Positions 10,845 to 23,097 of a stretch of DNA of 52,500 nucleotides are shown here, one piece after another. Every line of letters starts with the position of its first letter. The stretch's first letter is position 1. The notes beneath the pieces were generated by a model that was given only the letters and a program-made list of their open reading frames with translations, ran no database searches and had not been told where the DNA came from. Both the position numbers and the translations under genes were made by a program. This DNA is from Symbiodinium natans (lineage: Eukaryota > Sar > Dinophyceae > Suessiales > Symbiodiniaceae): NCBI GenBank assembly GCA_905221605.1, contig CAJNDS010001057.1:332028-384527 (forward strand), read 5' to 3'.

Positions 10845-13800
10845 CGTCCACAAGGAGCCCATGCCTTCTCCTCATCCCACAAAGACAGGTCGTCAGGCTT
10901 CTCTTCCTCCTGCGTGCAATTGCGTGCAGAATCTGTGCATCAATCCGGTGTGAGCTGTGCGTCGACGCCAACGAAGATCCTAGGAAGTTAGTATTGTTGA
11001 GGGTGCAATGGACCTTGGGGACTGCAATGACTACGAGATACTACGAGTACTATTCCCGTCCTCTCTGCTCCATCGAAGACTGTGCAACTGAGAAGGGAGT
11101 GAAGCATTGTGACGTTTGCTTTCGGTGTTCTCTGCTTTGAGCCAGGGCCCGTACGCTGTAGCCTCGAGACATGATCACAAGGACGAGGAGGCTGGGGTCA
11201 CTTGCATCAAAGTGAGGAGCCCCGTACGGAGGAATTTGTGACCTGGCAGACGAAAATTAGCTGAACATCCTGCCGCATGGTGCGTTGGGCATGTTATGTT
11301 GAGCCCTGAGCTTGAACGAACTGTTGAGTGGCATATGCCCGAATCTGATGTGGCGAGGTGAGGTACGACACCTGCCAAGTCATGGCAAGCAGATGGCCCA
11401 CCAAAACCCATCACATTCGCATTCAACGAGGCTCGCACTGGAGAACGAACAGCGCCATGTGACTCCTGAAGTCTTGGGCAGCGGTGATATGGGTGATGCC
11501 ACTGCGCAAGATGCTCTCCACATTGTCTCGACGCAAGCAGCCTTGGACTTTATTGTCAAACCGAGTCGCCGGTCAATGCCAGTCTCTTGGCTAAGCTGTT
11601 CCAGGAAGTCCTGATCTGTCGCAGGGCGGATGACCACCGACATGTGCACTCAGACGCAACGCAAGTAGCAAGCTCCTTTACCAGGCTCTCACGTCCGAAC
11701 TTGTATGTTTGACTGTGCCTGAGCTATCTCTGCTCAGAGGGTTCAGGCTTAGTCGATCCGGAGCTCAAGCTAATCAAGCATAGTGTCGAGTCGTGGCATC
11801 TGTCCAACAAGAACTTACTCGCACGCATGGCCTGTGAAGTAGCACATAGCATTTTACGCTGTAGGACGAAGCGTGACCGAGTAAGGAATACTTGCATTAT
11901 ACTTGAAGTAGAATGCCTAACTAGGGTCTGCACGCATTTGAATCTTGGATCCTGATTCGGCTTCTTTGGGAGAAGAAAACAGCCTGATGGCTTCATTCCT
12001 AGCTCCAACAGGTCAAGGGCCGCGCGGGATTTGCGAGTGGTCCCAGAAGCCCATCATCTGGCAGGTCGATGTCTTCTAAACCAAGAATCCAGCATGCAGC
12101 AAGACGGCACTGCCGATCGTACAGACCCAACCTGACAAACATTGGCTTCGGTCACCAACTTGAGCCTCACCGACCATTGAATGCTTAACGGGACTAGAAA
12201 GTTGCGATACGCCAGTCCTGATCTTGGTTTGCTGTTCCACTCTTTCCCTGCGACGCAGCTCCGCCAGCCGAACCTGCAAATGATCCCGAATTCATGCAGA
12301 GAGGTGAACGTGGTGCATGCGACGCTGTGCACCACACTTCACCACCTCTCGATCAATGCGATCTACCATCTTGGGGTTCACAACCTGTCCGGCAGACGTT
12401 TAGAAGCGCTCACATATCGGAATGTCACATCATGCATGCATCTGCATGCATATGCAGGCGCACTGGCATGCGCCGGCCTTAGGATCTGGAGGCGTCAGAA
12501 TCTGTCTGCTCAAATCCTCTCGCGCTGAGCGCTCCCCAGGACGTCTGCACGGTGAGAATATTACCGACCTCGCCTCGCGGATGTACATGAGCAAATACCT
12601 GCTGCGCACATGTGTCGAGATGTGCCAAGTGTGTACTGACAAATCGCCACATGATCCGAGCTACGCGTTGTGAATCCGCGGCTTGGTGCTTGGAGCCCAG
12701 CTGCGCCTTCAGTGGAATCATTTCTGCACCAGAGGTGATGCCCCAGTCACTACAGTATGTGGATGTTGCGGAAGCTTGCCTTTCAGCCTAAAACACATAG
12801 GCGCAGGCAGTTCGCGGGGTCTGCGGTCAAAGTAGTTCCAGATGCCCAAGTCACTTCCTGCATCAGGAGAAACTGAATGTGGAAGCAGGGTGAGGAAGGC
12901 AATGCCTCCATAGTTGTCTTCTATGGCAGCAAATTCGCTACATGGTGTGACCAGCTCGTCATCGAATTTGAACCTGTCACGTAAACTGAGATCATTTGAG
13001 AGGACAAACGCGCATGATGGCAAATGGAAAAACATGTGCAACAATGAGCAACCAGATCCAGCCAGTGCTGCCATCCTCTCTCTGGATCTGGCTGGATGTG
13101 GGCGTAGTAGTGCCTGCGCAGCTTAGTCACTTAGTCCTTCCTAGCTGACACCGTCTTGGACGCCCACCCGCTGTTGACATCCCCATTGTGGACCACCACC
13201 GCAAACAAGTTGTATCGTCCTGCAGACATCAATTTTGCGCCACATGCTGCTACGCCCTGCGACGTCTGAGCAGCATAGAAGACTTGACAACTTGCCAAAC
13301 AACCATCGTTCTACCTGCATCTGGGATGAAGGGGCTGAGGTCAAGCTTGCGCGGGAATTCAAAGCGGGAATTCAGCTTGACCTCATATTGCCAAAAAGAA
13401 TCGAGTTTGACAAGCAAGAACGAGCTAGAGTCAAGGCGAAGCATTCCTACATATCTCGCACATCGCAAGCTGATCGCAAGACTTGCAAGTCCACACAGCT
13501 TCGCAGCTTCGCACCATGTCCATCTTTTCCAGGTCGAAGTGGAAACGCTTCAGCTGCAAGTTTAAAACCGGAGGAAACCTGCACGGGACCGGATCGTGCT
13601 GGATTCACTAGCAAATGCGCAACATTGCGTCATCATTCTGCACTAGGTGCTGGCCTGAGAAATCGGATCCCTTTCCTGGGGTTGCATCAGGCTGTCCGAC
13701 ATTCAAAGTGCCGCTGCATCCGCTGCAGGGGCAGCAGCGGATTCGGAAACTGACAATCGGAAACCGGAAAAAACCATGCCTGCTCCTGCCTGGAAATCGC

Positions 13801-16800
13801 AGCCCCTCCCCAAAAAACACATTAGTAGCTGGAGGATCGAGGGATCAGTATGGAAAAGTTAATGTATTTAGGGGGGTTCTGCTATGTATGTTTTTTGAGA
13901 GCTCTGCTATGTTGGGATGGTATGAGGCGAAATCTATGTGGATCTACTGTCTGGAGTCTACTATACTCAAGCGATCTCGTGCATTTTCTTTCGCAAGCTC
14001 AATATTCACCCCCCTGCCCTCGTGCTGTCACCTGCCCCGGGATACAAGATGCCACCGACCTTCAGAAAATTTCAAATGCAGGATTCTCGAAGGATGACTA
14101 ACCCCAGAAAGAATGTATTCCCCGGGCCCGGGCCAGGTTGGACCCCCCTGAATACATTATCCTTCCCTTTCCTCGCCTAGCTTACAACATGCGAAGCTGC
14201 AGATAGGTTGAGATAAATTCTGAATCCTTCCGATGCCTCCTACCGTCAGATAGCTTCAGATACAGGAGTCTCGAAGGATGACGATGAAAGAATGCATTCC
14301 CGGTCCCGGTCCAGGTTGGACGCACCTGAATACATTAGCCTCCCCCATTCCTCGCCTGTCCTTGTACCTAGCCTAGCTTACAATATGCGAAGCTGCATCT
14401 ATCCTCGGACAAAGCTTGAGCTACAGAATTTTCCCGATACCAAAAACCTTCAGACAGCTTCAGAGACAGGAGTCTCGAAGGATGACTAGCCCCAGAAAGA
14501 ATGTATTCCCCGGGCCCGGGCCAGGTTGGACCCCTCATGCATACATTATCCTCCCCTTTCCTCCCCTGTGCTTGTACGGGTAGCCTAGCGTATAAGGAAG
14601 GCAGGGCCTCTTCATGTATGAAGATGTTCGAAGCCAGCGAGGCTAAACAAGATTGACATATGGTGACATGCCAGGACTGGGATGAGCTGGGATTTCCTGC
14701 ATTTAGTCATGCTTCTCTCAGATACCTCAAAACGACATTTTCAAACCGCTTAAACCTGCTATACAAACTAGAAATAAAAACAGAGGAAACAAAAGCCTTC
14801 AGAATACATTTCCCAACCTTTGGGTAATGCATGGGGGGGTACCCGCATGAAAAACCTGATTCGGGAACTAAAAGCACTGATTCGGGAAACCAGTATTCGG
14901 GAAACCCGGGGATTCGGGAAACTTCAAAGCGCGGATTCGGAAACTGAAGAGCGGGTTCGGGAAACCAGGATTCGGAAAACCAGCTGATTCAGACAACTGG
15001 AAAACGCGGATTCGGAAACCAGCTGATTCAGGCAGCTGGGGCGCGCGGATTTGGAAACCAGCTGATTCAGGAAACCGGGGCGCGCGAACATGAACGTTAT
15101 CATCCCTTCCCCCCCTCCCCCCCCCCATCGCGCGTTTTCAGTTTCCTGAATCGCAGCTTCCTGAATCACACTTTTCAGTTTCCTGAATCGGTTAGTTGCC
15201 TGAATCGCGTACTTTCCAGAATCCTGGTTTCCTGAATTGCATAGTTTCCTGAATCCTAGTTTCCTGAATCGCGAGGCTGGTTTCCTGAATCCTGGTTTCC
15301 TGAATCGCGTCCAGTTTCTGAATCGCGCTAGGCCCCTACTAGTCGTATGTGGTTGCATGTGGTCGCACTGGCAGTCCAAGGCTCTTTGCGCGCTGCTTCC
15401 CATGGCCCTCTGCCTGCTCTCTGCACTTGTTGACAAGATATTTGCACGAATGCATTGACAACAGGACGGTGACAGCAAAAAGCGACAAGACAGCACGAAC
15501 CTCATAGGCATTGTCCCCTTCGAGCGTTTCCTGCACACGTGTATCGCAGTTATGCCGGCCACTGTGAGCACCTGCTGCTTGCTTTATTCTGTGTAGTTGG
15601 CAGTCTCTCCTGAATGGATTGTTATTGATTGTTGGTTTCAGCGTTTTCTCTAAACGTGCTTCGGCCGCGTCTTTCCGCCTCAGGCTGAAGTCGTCAACCC
15701 TAACCCATCTAACCTCTTGAAAAACACCAAACCCCAAACCCAAACCCAGCCCCGACAAAGTAGAACAGGTATAACGGTATAACAGGTGCACATGCAAGAT
15801 TCAAGATAAACTACTGACTCAGCCAGCCGAGTGCACACTCGACCCTGCTCCCGTCAACAACAGTCCTCTGCCGTGAAGTCGTGGAGAGATTCGACGATGT
15901 TTTGAAGCTCCTCTTCTGGACGTTGTGGGCAAAAGGCTATGCGGCGAGCGAGTCTCGAACGACACTTAGAATTTAGGCCATTCTCTTACGCATTCTTACA
16001 TTCTCTTGGCTTCTCGCAGCAAGTGACTTGTGCCCATCGTGTGATGCGATCAATGTGTCTCGGCCTTTCCACGTTCGGACTTGATGGTCAGCTGGATGTC
16101 GTAAAAAGTTTCGTTGCGCCGAGACCTGTCTGTGAGTGGATCACATGGCTGCGAACTGAAGAAAACTACAGCAAACAATTGTCAACAACTGTCCACAAGT
16201 CACACAAGCTCAAGGCTTGTAGTCCACATCGATGCATTCGATGTAGTTTTCCATCTCACCTATTCGCTGCGAGGGGGAACTGCAATCGGGTATCGAAACT
16301 GCAGCGCACCCCTCCAGAAGTTTGCAACACATTTTGCAAACTCAGCAGAACCCTCAGATTCGGTGCCCGCCTTCGAAGAGTCGCTTGATGCTTCCATCCG
16401 AGGGCGTGTTTTTCATCCGGTCCTCTGCGCTTCGATCAGAAGAGTTGCCAGTTGACAGATTTCCTTGAAGTGAGCCTTACCAGATCTTGGCGGATTCTGC
16501 AAGCGGGGCCTCCAGTCTGTCACACAGAATGCGATTCAACTCCTGAGCAGCGCAGAGCTGAAAGAAACGAACGAAAAGGGAACAGCCATTGCCTCAATTG
16601 CACAAGTGTAACAGTTGTGTACAAGCATATTTTTCCTGCGCATCGTGTTGGGTGAAGGCGTCCATGGTGTCCCATCCGAAAGACCTATCACGGCAGGCCG
16701 CTGAGCCAAGGGTGCAGCGTAAGCATAAAAGGAAAAAGAGATAAAAAGAGGGAATCATGGATAGACAATGAACGCACACTGAAAGCGGACGAGTTGCTTC

Positions 16801-19305
16801 ATGAGCTCCTTGCAGTTGACGGCCTGAGTCTGGAGGCCCAGGGACAAAAATCTTACACTGCAACGTGCCGAATGCTTCACCAAAGTATCACCAAAATAAC
16901 CCTCGCATCTTCCAGGCCTGGTCGGAAGTTTGCAGCTTGTAAAACACATTCTGCAGAGCCTCGGACGCCAAGGAACAGAAAACTGAGAAAGCCATCGCAG
17001 CGTTTTCAAAGCCACTAACTGATACAACACAACACGAAACAACACGCATGTACAGAGATTCGACAGGCCACGGCGCGGATGGGGGATGGAGGCCATAAGC
17101 AACAGTGCCATGAAGGCCACCACCCAAGCCAAGCTCCCCGATTCGCCGGGGTCCCCTCCGCACGGCTCTCCAAATGGCTACCCCGCACTCTCGGCCATCC
17201 ACGGCCGCCCTCTTAAGCCTTTAGATACGAAGTGAGGAACAGACAAATATTGAACACAATTGGTTTGTGAAGCTCTTGCTCTTGCTTTCGTGACAGGATG
17301 TCGGGATCAAAGGGGTGAGCCAAGCGGTTTGTGACAAGGAACGCCAAGGCCTGAAGAGCGTTTGAGCGCAAAGTTTGCGATCTCTCGTAGACGGCGATCT
17401 GGGCAAATGTTATTGCCGTGGGTCTGCCGGGTTTCCGTGTGGAGCTTTTCTGCCCGCCCGCTACTGTACGTCCTGGAAGCCTCTCAAAGAGCTTTCCGGG
17501 AAAGGCAACAGCGGCACGGCATAAAGCAGGCGAGGCGGGAAAGGTCCAGAGGATCAAACATGATCAAACCCAAGCCTTAGCTCACACTTAGCTGCTAGTA
17601 CACTAGGTGCTCTGCATTGGTTCTTTATTGCTCTAGCGCCCCTCTAGGAAAGAATGTGAAACGACAAAACCACCTGAGAATGCGCATTTCATCGTATTTC
17701 AAACTGCGGAGAGACCCTGGACCAACCTTACTACCTGCAGCGTTCAGATGTTGGAGCATGCCCGCGCGAGCCCCAGCGTGAAGGTTTTTGGTAAACACTC
17801 TGGGGACCATACATGGATCAGCTGCGGTTTGCCATCTGAGTCTTCCATGTCCTCCTTGTTGCCATCGTCTGTCTCTTCCTCTGAGGACAGCTCGGGTTCT
17901 CTCTGGAAAAGCACGAGGCATCACGAGGCACTCAGTTGCGGCTGACAAGCCATGCTTGGTCCTGGGCATCTGCATCAGCGCTCTCAATAGAATAGACAAT
18001 CCTGATACGGTTTCGGCCAATCGAAATCGTAATGCAACAAGAGCAGACGAGAGCTGCTTACCCTTGGCATCGCATCAAGGGCAGAGATAGCATGGTGAAA
18101 GGCCGCGTCCTCCTGAACTCACCGACATGAAACCTAACGGGCACTCCAACTGCCAACTTCACTCAGCGTTGGTTGCATCTCGTTGTGAGATCGGAGCAGG
18201 CTCTGCAGAAGGCCATTCATGTAGCCTGGTGCACAGGCACATGAACATGCCCCGATATGCCACGTTTCAGCAAAGGTTCCTGCCATCCTCAGTATCAGCC
18301 AGGTAACAAGTTGCACCGTGATTCTTCAGGCCAGTAAAGCCTGTCTCCTGCCAGCATCTGCCAGCGTGTCACAACATAACTCTGCATCACGCTGAACTTC
18401 GGATTCTGACAGTTCGCAAAAATGGTCCTGCTTGCAACTATATTCATTGGTCAGGTTCAGCTGGTCTGCGGCTCGTACGTAGCCTCAGCCGGCAACATCA
18501 GCAAGGCACCCATAGTCACCCATAATCACCCATACTTAGCCTAGATCTGCCACTGCCAGCTGGGACAGCTGCATGCCGCTCGGAAAAGGAGCGTATCGTC
18601 AGGCCCGACCCTCAGTTACGACAACTGTGCCGCCCAATGCATTGAAGTCACCGACTTGTAAGATCACAGCCACCCGGTTTCAGGTAGCAGATCCGTGACT
18701 CTGACCTTATTTTGCACCGCCACCAAAGCATCGCTCCGAGCTGCTGCTCACTTTGCCGGCTGCTTGTGAGATCATGGCCATGTCATGCCAGCCCCGATCG
18801 ATGCCGTCTCTTGAAAAGGACCAGATGTCGGACTGGGCAAACACTTTGACAATGAACCATTACCTCTAACCAGCTCCAGGATGCTGGTTGCAGAATACGC
18901 AGTGGATTATGTTCAGTTTCTGGGGTGTCTATGTCGTGATTGTGCCATATTGCGACATGCATGACGTGCTTATTGGATCACATCTTTTAGACACTGCTGC
19001 TGGGCAGGCATTGCCTGGCAAGAAGCTGTTCCATATGCAGGACTTTGAGCATCAAACTAAGATTCGTCATGTTGTTGCGGCTCGCCCCTCTTGCTTGCGT
19101 CCGGCAGTGGTCAATATGATGCTCTCCTTCTATGAGACTGTACAAGATTGTGTAAGACAGTGCAAGACTGTGAGAGACTGTGTAAGACTGTGCTAAATGT
19201 TGCCTTGATTGACAGTTGCTGCAGCTGCCAGCCTTGGTGACGCTTCTTCGGTAGTCTGTCCAGTTTACCAGGGTGATCTGGTATTTCACGCCGTGGAAGC
19301 ACCAC
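10845..19305 (-). CDS. USP7: Ubiquitin-specific protease, USP7/UBP12 type (MATH + USP domain), multi-exon
   Basis: Cysteine protease that removes ubiquitin from proteins; USP7/UBP12 members carry an N-terminal MATH substrate-binding domain. Exons: 19305-19233 (MATH, GVKYQITLVNWTDYRRSVTK), about 18.83-18.77 kb (MATH, SRDGIDRGWHDMAMIS), 18347-18308 (GFTGLKNHGAT), from 18225 (CYMNGLLQSLL, catalytic Cys), about 17.90-17.82 kb (acidic insert, SSEEETDDGNKEDMEDSDG), 16959-16918 (ALQNVFYKLQTSDQ), 16823-16780, 16684-16636 (SFGWDTMDAFTQHDAQ), 16542-16510 (ELNRILCDRLE), 16422-16371, 16259-16217 (EMENYIECIDVDYK), 16125 to about 16073 (SRRNETFYDIQLTIK), 15530-15501 (ETLEGDNAYE), 13381-13315 (VKLNSRFEFPRKLDLSPF), 13219-13168 (YNLFAVVVHNGDVNSG), 13113-13069 (HYYAHIQPDPERGW, catalytic His), 12973-12906 (FKFDDELVTPCSEFAAIEDN, catalytic Asp region), 12598-12569 (YLLMYIREA), 12273 to about 12213 (LAELRRRERVEQQTKIR). 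Frames at 11.64-11.43 kb (FLEQLSQETGI, DFRSHMALFVLQ) resemble the start of the C-terminal UBL region. Exon 10909-10845 (EEEKPDDLSLWDEEKAW) may belong too. Family assignment is very firm; exact edges less so. Confidence 0.92.
14060..14600. repeat. Three tandem copies of a unit of about 180-210 bp, in a USP intron
   Basis: Each copy has GGAGTCTCGAAGGATGAC (or GGATTCTCGAAGGATGAC), then GAATGTATTCCC with CCGGGCCCGGGCCAGGTTGG, then AATACATTA with C/T-rich sequence and a CTAGC element. The GAATG(T/C)ATTCCC anchor falls at 14111, 14290 and 14499. The array lies in the large intron between USP exons 15530-15501 and 13381-13315. Confidence 0.9.
14860..15330. repeat. Inverted minisatellite pair, same family as 8.8-9.1 kb, in a USP intron
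   Basis: Positions 14860-15084 hold repeated GATTCGGGAAAC and GATTCAGGAAAC units. After a spacer ending in a C-run (about 15106-15126), positions 15137-15330 hold GTTTCCTGAATCGC units. As RNA from the gene strand it would form a long imperfect hairpin. Confidence 0.9.
19134..19194. repeat. Degenerate short tandem repeat, AAGACTGTG-like
   Basis: About six units of AGACTGTG/AAGACTGTGTA in 60 bp, immediately downstream (minus-strand sense) of the MATH exon at 19305-19233. Confidence 0.8.
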
Positions 19306-21274
19306 CTGCGGCAGATACCCTTCCATGACAAGCCTCTCACATCTCTCACCTCCTTTCTCTCGGAACACAAGGAAGCTCCGAAAGTGGAATCTCCGTAGAA
19401 GGACAACGCGACTCGCTTGATGCAGCCAGCTTGATGCATGCAGGAAACCGTTGGCCGAGAGAAGCGGACTGCACATGGACTATGGCTTAGACTCGCGGGA
19501 GCGCTTCTGGCATCTGAACTCCTGATTCAAAATCACAGCGGATTCTTTTGTAACTTTCTAGACGCCCTTGGTTGTGAGGCTGACTTGGGTGAACAGAACT
19601 CCGTCCATTGCCTGAGCTGTCGAACACCTGTTCATCCTTCTATCTCCCCAGAGCTAGGCTTGTGCCAGCTGCAGCTACTGCATGCTACTGCCGAACTGCT
19701 TGACTGAGACTGGCAATGATTGGGAGGCTGTGGCTTCAGACTAGTATATGGGGTGCATTTCCGACTGCCTTGGATCGAGCCCGTCGTGGAGGTCTGCCTC
19801 TACGAATGCTGACACCTGCACAGGCCAAACACCACCGTGGTAACCGTGCATCTCAATTGAGCCGTGAAGGCTCACATGATTCTGCCTGCTGTCCCCCAGT
19901 AGTCTGAGTTCCACAAGGGAAGATCAGCAACCTGCATCATTCGGAGAAGTTCTGAGGCATGGTTTGTGCTCTTTGGCGAAACATGTAGTGCTCAAGAAGA
20001 CAGAATGCTTCAGATTCGCAGGCAGCTGCAGCAAGAGCAACACCACGCTGTGGACAATGTTGCAGAGCCCTAACTAACACTCGAGGAACAGGGAGTCGAC
20101 ATGCCCATTGCAGCAGCATTTCTGAAAGTATCTACGTCACTGGGCAGACGTGATGTTTTGCGAAGCATTGGTGAACTGGCAAGGTCACAAAGGAAAGCAA
20201 GACCAGTGCGCCCCCATCAACCAGAGATGCGGACAGCCCGTACAAGGCGGGCACAGAGTTTGGAAGCGACGGTTATGCCGCCCATCCACCAACCAGTGAG
20301 GATCCCCGTCGACTGGGCGGTCTCTCTGCAGGCCGGTTCGAGTCAAAGCGGTAGGCTGTCGAAGGCCGGGGGGGGTCCCCGGGGGTTGACGTGTTTTACT
20401 CAGCAGGGGCCTCGGGCTCTGGTGGACTGCGCTTAAATTTACGGTCACCCCCTGCCCTGCTTTTGGACGCAGTTTTAAATTAAGCATTCAGACTCAGGAC
20501 CTTGCGCCTACCGCGCGTGCTTTCGGGCGCGTGCAAGCCGGGAGTGGGGGAGCAGGTGATTGCACTCATGCGCGCATCTAAGTGGGAATTGCTTGTAGTA
20601 GTCTTGCACTTCTTGCATGTATCGCTCGCTCGTGTGCTCGTGCGTTGACGTTCTCATATTCGGAACTGGTCTGCGCGCGATGCTCCCTTGAATGTAAAGT
20701 GACTTGTTTGGTGAAGCCTGCAGCCTCAGATGTTGATCCTGTACTGCAGGGAACACATTATCCCATCCACGGACGAATGTCCATGGAGCTCCGGGCCGGC
20801 CGAGGTGCGCACATCACAGTATATCACAATCATCCTGGGATGCAGCTGCGTGGAGCGCAGCTCATGTGACAGAAAGCATTAACCAGGTGGCATGACAGCA
20901 AAGCAAAGCGTTGAAAGCTGGTTCTGCAGCAAGTCAAGCAGGGTGTACTGTATCCGCCGAAAGCAGCTGAGTCCCGTGGGCGGAAACAGGAGCGGCAGGG
21001 TGATGACTTCCGTCTAAGCGACACCGCCACACACGGGCACGGCAACGGCAATGAATGTCGATACGAGCCGGGAAGAACGGACAAATCAAGGCATGTGATG
21101 AAATATGTGCCATCCTCACATGTCCCCGCAGCTATGAGGAATGGGGACCTTGAATCATGTCAACGTCTGCCGATAGCTTAAGACACCCATGGCCCATGAT
21201 GGCCCATGGTCATGATGCGGAAGAATAATACGACACATTATGTTTAGAAGCAGTTGAAGGTTCAGGGGGTTATT

Positions 21275-21560
21275 TATGTTGTAACCGTTCAGGCATGGAT
21301 GCCCTGGCCAAGAATGGACAGTAGCACGCATGAAATCGTCGCTCGAGCATGCCCTGGAAGAAGGGCGCGGATGCTACCATCGTAAGGGCATGGATGATCA
21401 GGCCAAAATGGACAAATACACTGACTGCACGGATTTGATCAGTGTTCATGCTCTGGCCAAAGGATGCAATGATATGCACTGGTAACATGGACATCATTGC
21501 ATGGATGCCCTGGTGGCATGGACGTCATCGGATGCCGCATGTTGCCGTAACATGAACATC
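21275..21560. repeat. Dispersed GCATGGATG/ATGGAC word cluster
   Basis: GCATGGATG (followed by CCCTGG or a variant), CATGCTCTGGCC and (A)ATGGACA recur at irregular spacing. The reverse complement word AACGTCCATG recurs at 22450-22600. Confidence 0.6.
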
Positions 21561-22154
21561 TCCAGGTGTCTCCATGGTATGGTTCAAGAGCGTGTCTCGG
21601 AGAGGTCCAGCCGCAAGCAGGCGACTCAGATCTGGTCAAGCTACGAACACAGTTCGGACCCACCAACGACAGCAAGGACAACGACGACCCAACTAATAGC
21701 AACGACGGTGACAGGCAGAGGTCAATCCGAAACGTAATATAATGTAAATTAATGTAACATAGATCAACCTACAGTTTCGGAGAGCAAAGAGCCGAGGCAT
21801 GTTGTCTATGTGCTGAGAAGTATGTTGCAAGCCTGAAGCAGAAGTTACCCACGGTCTTGGGCTCTGAGCGAACCTCAGCTCCCCACGCACAGCTTGGCAC
21901 ATGCGATGCCTACTTTGCGCCTGGGACAGGTGATTCACGCAGGCTGGTGTAACAGGCTCCGTACTGAAGAGCCATAGCTGTACTTGAGACAATCCTAGGC
22001 TGAGACGTATGGGCAGGTTCGTGCAAGCCGGGACTCAGCTTACAGCTACGCTCTGGACATCCGACCTTGATGCAAAACTCGATCTCGTTTTGCATGACGG
22101 GAGGCCTTGGCATAAAGGCTGAGCCGGCTAAAGACACACACACACGCAGATATG

Positions 22155-22155
<1 letters not shown>

Positions 22156-22188
<33 letters not shown>
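22156..22188. repeat. (TA)n microsatellite
   Basis: About 15 TA units. A similar (TA/CA) stretch occurs at 52231-52290. Confidence 0.97.
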
Positions 22189-22192
<4 letters not shown>

Positions 22193-22449
22193 CAAGAAAC
22201 AAGAACACAAAAACAAATCCTTCCTCTCTAAGCTCATCGCAGATTTTCCCTGTTGAATTCATCCATAACAGATCCCTGAACACTTTGGAACATGTTTGAG
22301 CACGTCAAGCTAAGACATCAGAGTGTCTCGGATCGGGCAGCTGCGGCTTGCGAGGTGCCTCCGGGACATCATCATCGCGGACCCTGTCCGCAGACCTCCC
22401 GATTTTCGCAAACTTGTAGTCCGCGTCCCCAGCTTCCCCCCCATCCCTT

Positions 22450-22600
22450 TAAGAGCGTCCATGATACCACCGTAAGAACATCGGTGCTTGCACGATAAGA
22501 ACGTCCATGCTACCTAAGCCTTGAGCATCCAGTGGGCAGCGGCCAGAGAATCCATGCCCCCATGAATTGAACGTCCATGATACCAAACGTCCATGCCAGC
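22450..22600. repeat. AACGTCCATG(ATACC) word cluster
   Basis: GCGTCCATGATACC, AACGTCCATGCTACC, AACGTCCATGATACC and AACGTCCATGCCA occur within 150 bp, a degenerate minisatellite. Confidence 0.7.
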
Positions 22601-22960
22601 ACAATGAAAACGCCCACATTGCCACCGCGTCCCACCCGCCGCTTCCACCGCGTTCCTAGCGTCCCGTGCTGATCGTGCTGATCGTGCTGCATTCACATAC
22701 AAGGACTCGCCTTGTTTAAACGACTTTGCAAGCTGTCACTGGCAGAAGCTACTTAGCCTCGTGTATGGGTCCAGCACCATGGGCCGCACCTGTGGTGCCT
22801 CAAACCAGCAAGGGACATCAAGTAATGTAGCCGAACTTCGCTACAGCATGCTACAGCAAACAGCAGTTGTCCCGGGCCAGGGCCTGTCGGTGGAGCCCGA
22901 CTGGTGGTGGAAACTGCGCCTTCTAGTGTGAATTGCGCACCTTTTTCCTTAAACTGGATT

Positions 22961-22998
22961 GAGAGCCATTGAGAGCCATTGAGAGCCATTGAGAGCCA
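22961..22998. repeat. 10-bp tandem repeat GAGAGCCATT, four copies
   Basis: Four head-to-tail copies, the last incomplete by two bases. Confidence 0.95.
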
Positions 22999-23097
22999 CA
23001 TGAGCCAAGCATCTTCAAGCCTTCCCGTCTAAGTGCCCCCACGCAGCCCCACCACCCCCAATGCCTCCACTGAACCCACCGCCCTGCTCTGAGTGCT

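Noticed and set aside
13235-13753. Plus-strand frame of 172 codons
   Set aside because: Antisense to the USP exon 13381-13315 and to intron sequence.
15715-15755. AACCCCAAACCCAAACCCA considered as telomere-like repeat
   Set aside because: Too short and irregular (three imperfect units) for an interstitial telomere; probably chance.
15939-16388. Plus-strand frame of 149 codons
   Set aside because: Antisense to the USP exons carrying YDIQLTIK and MENYIECIDVDY.
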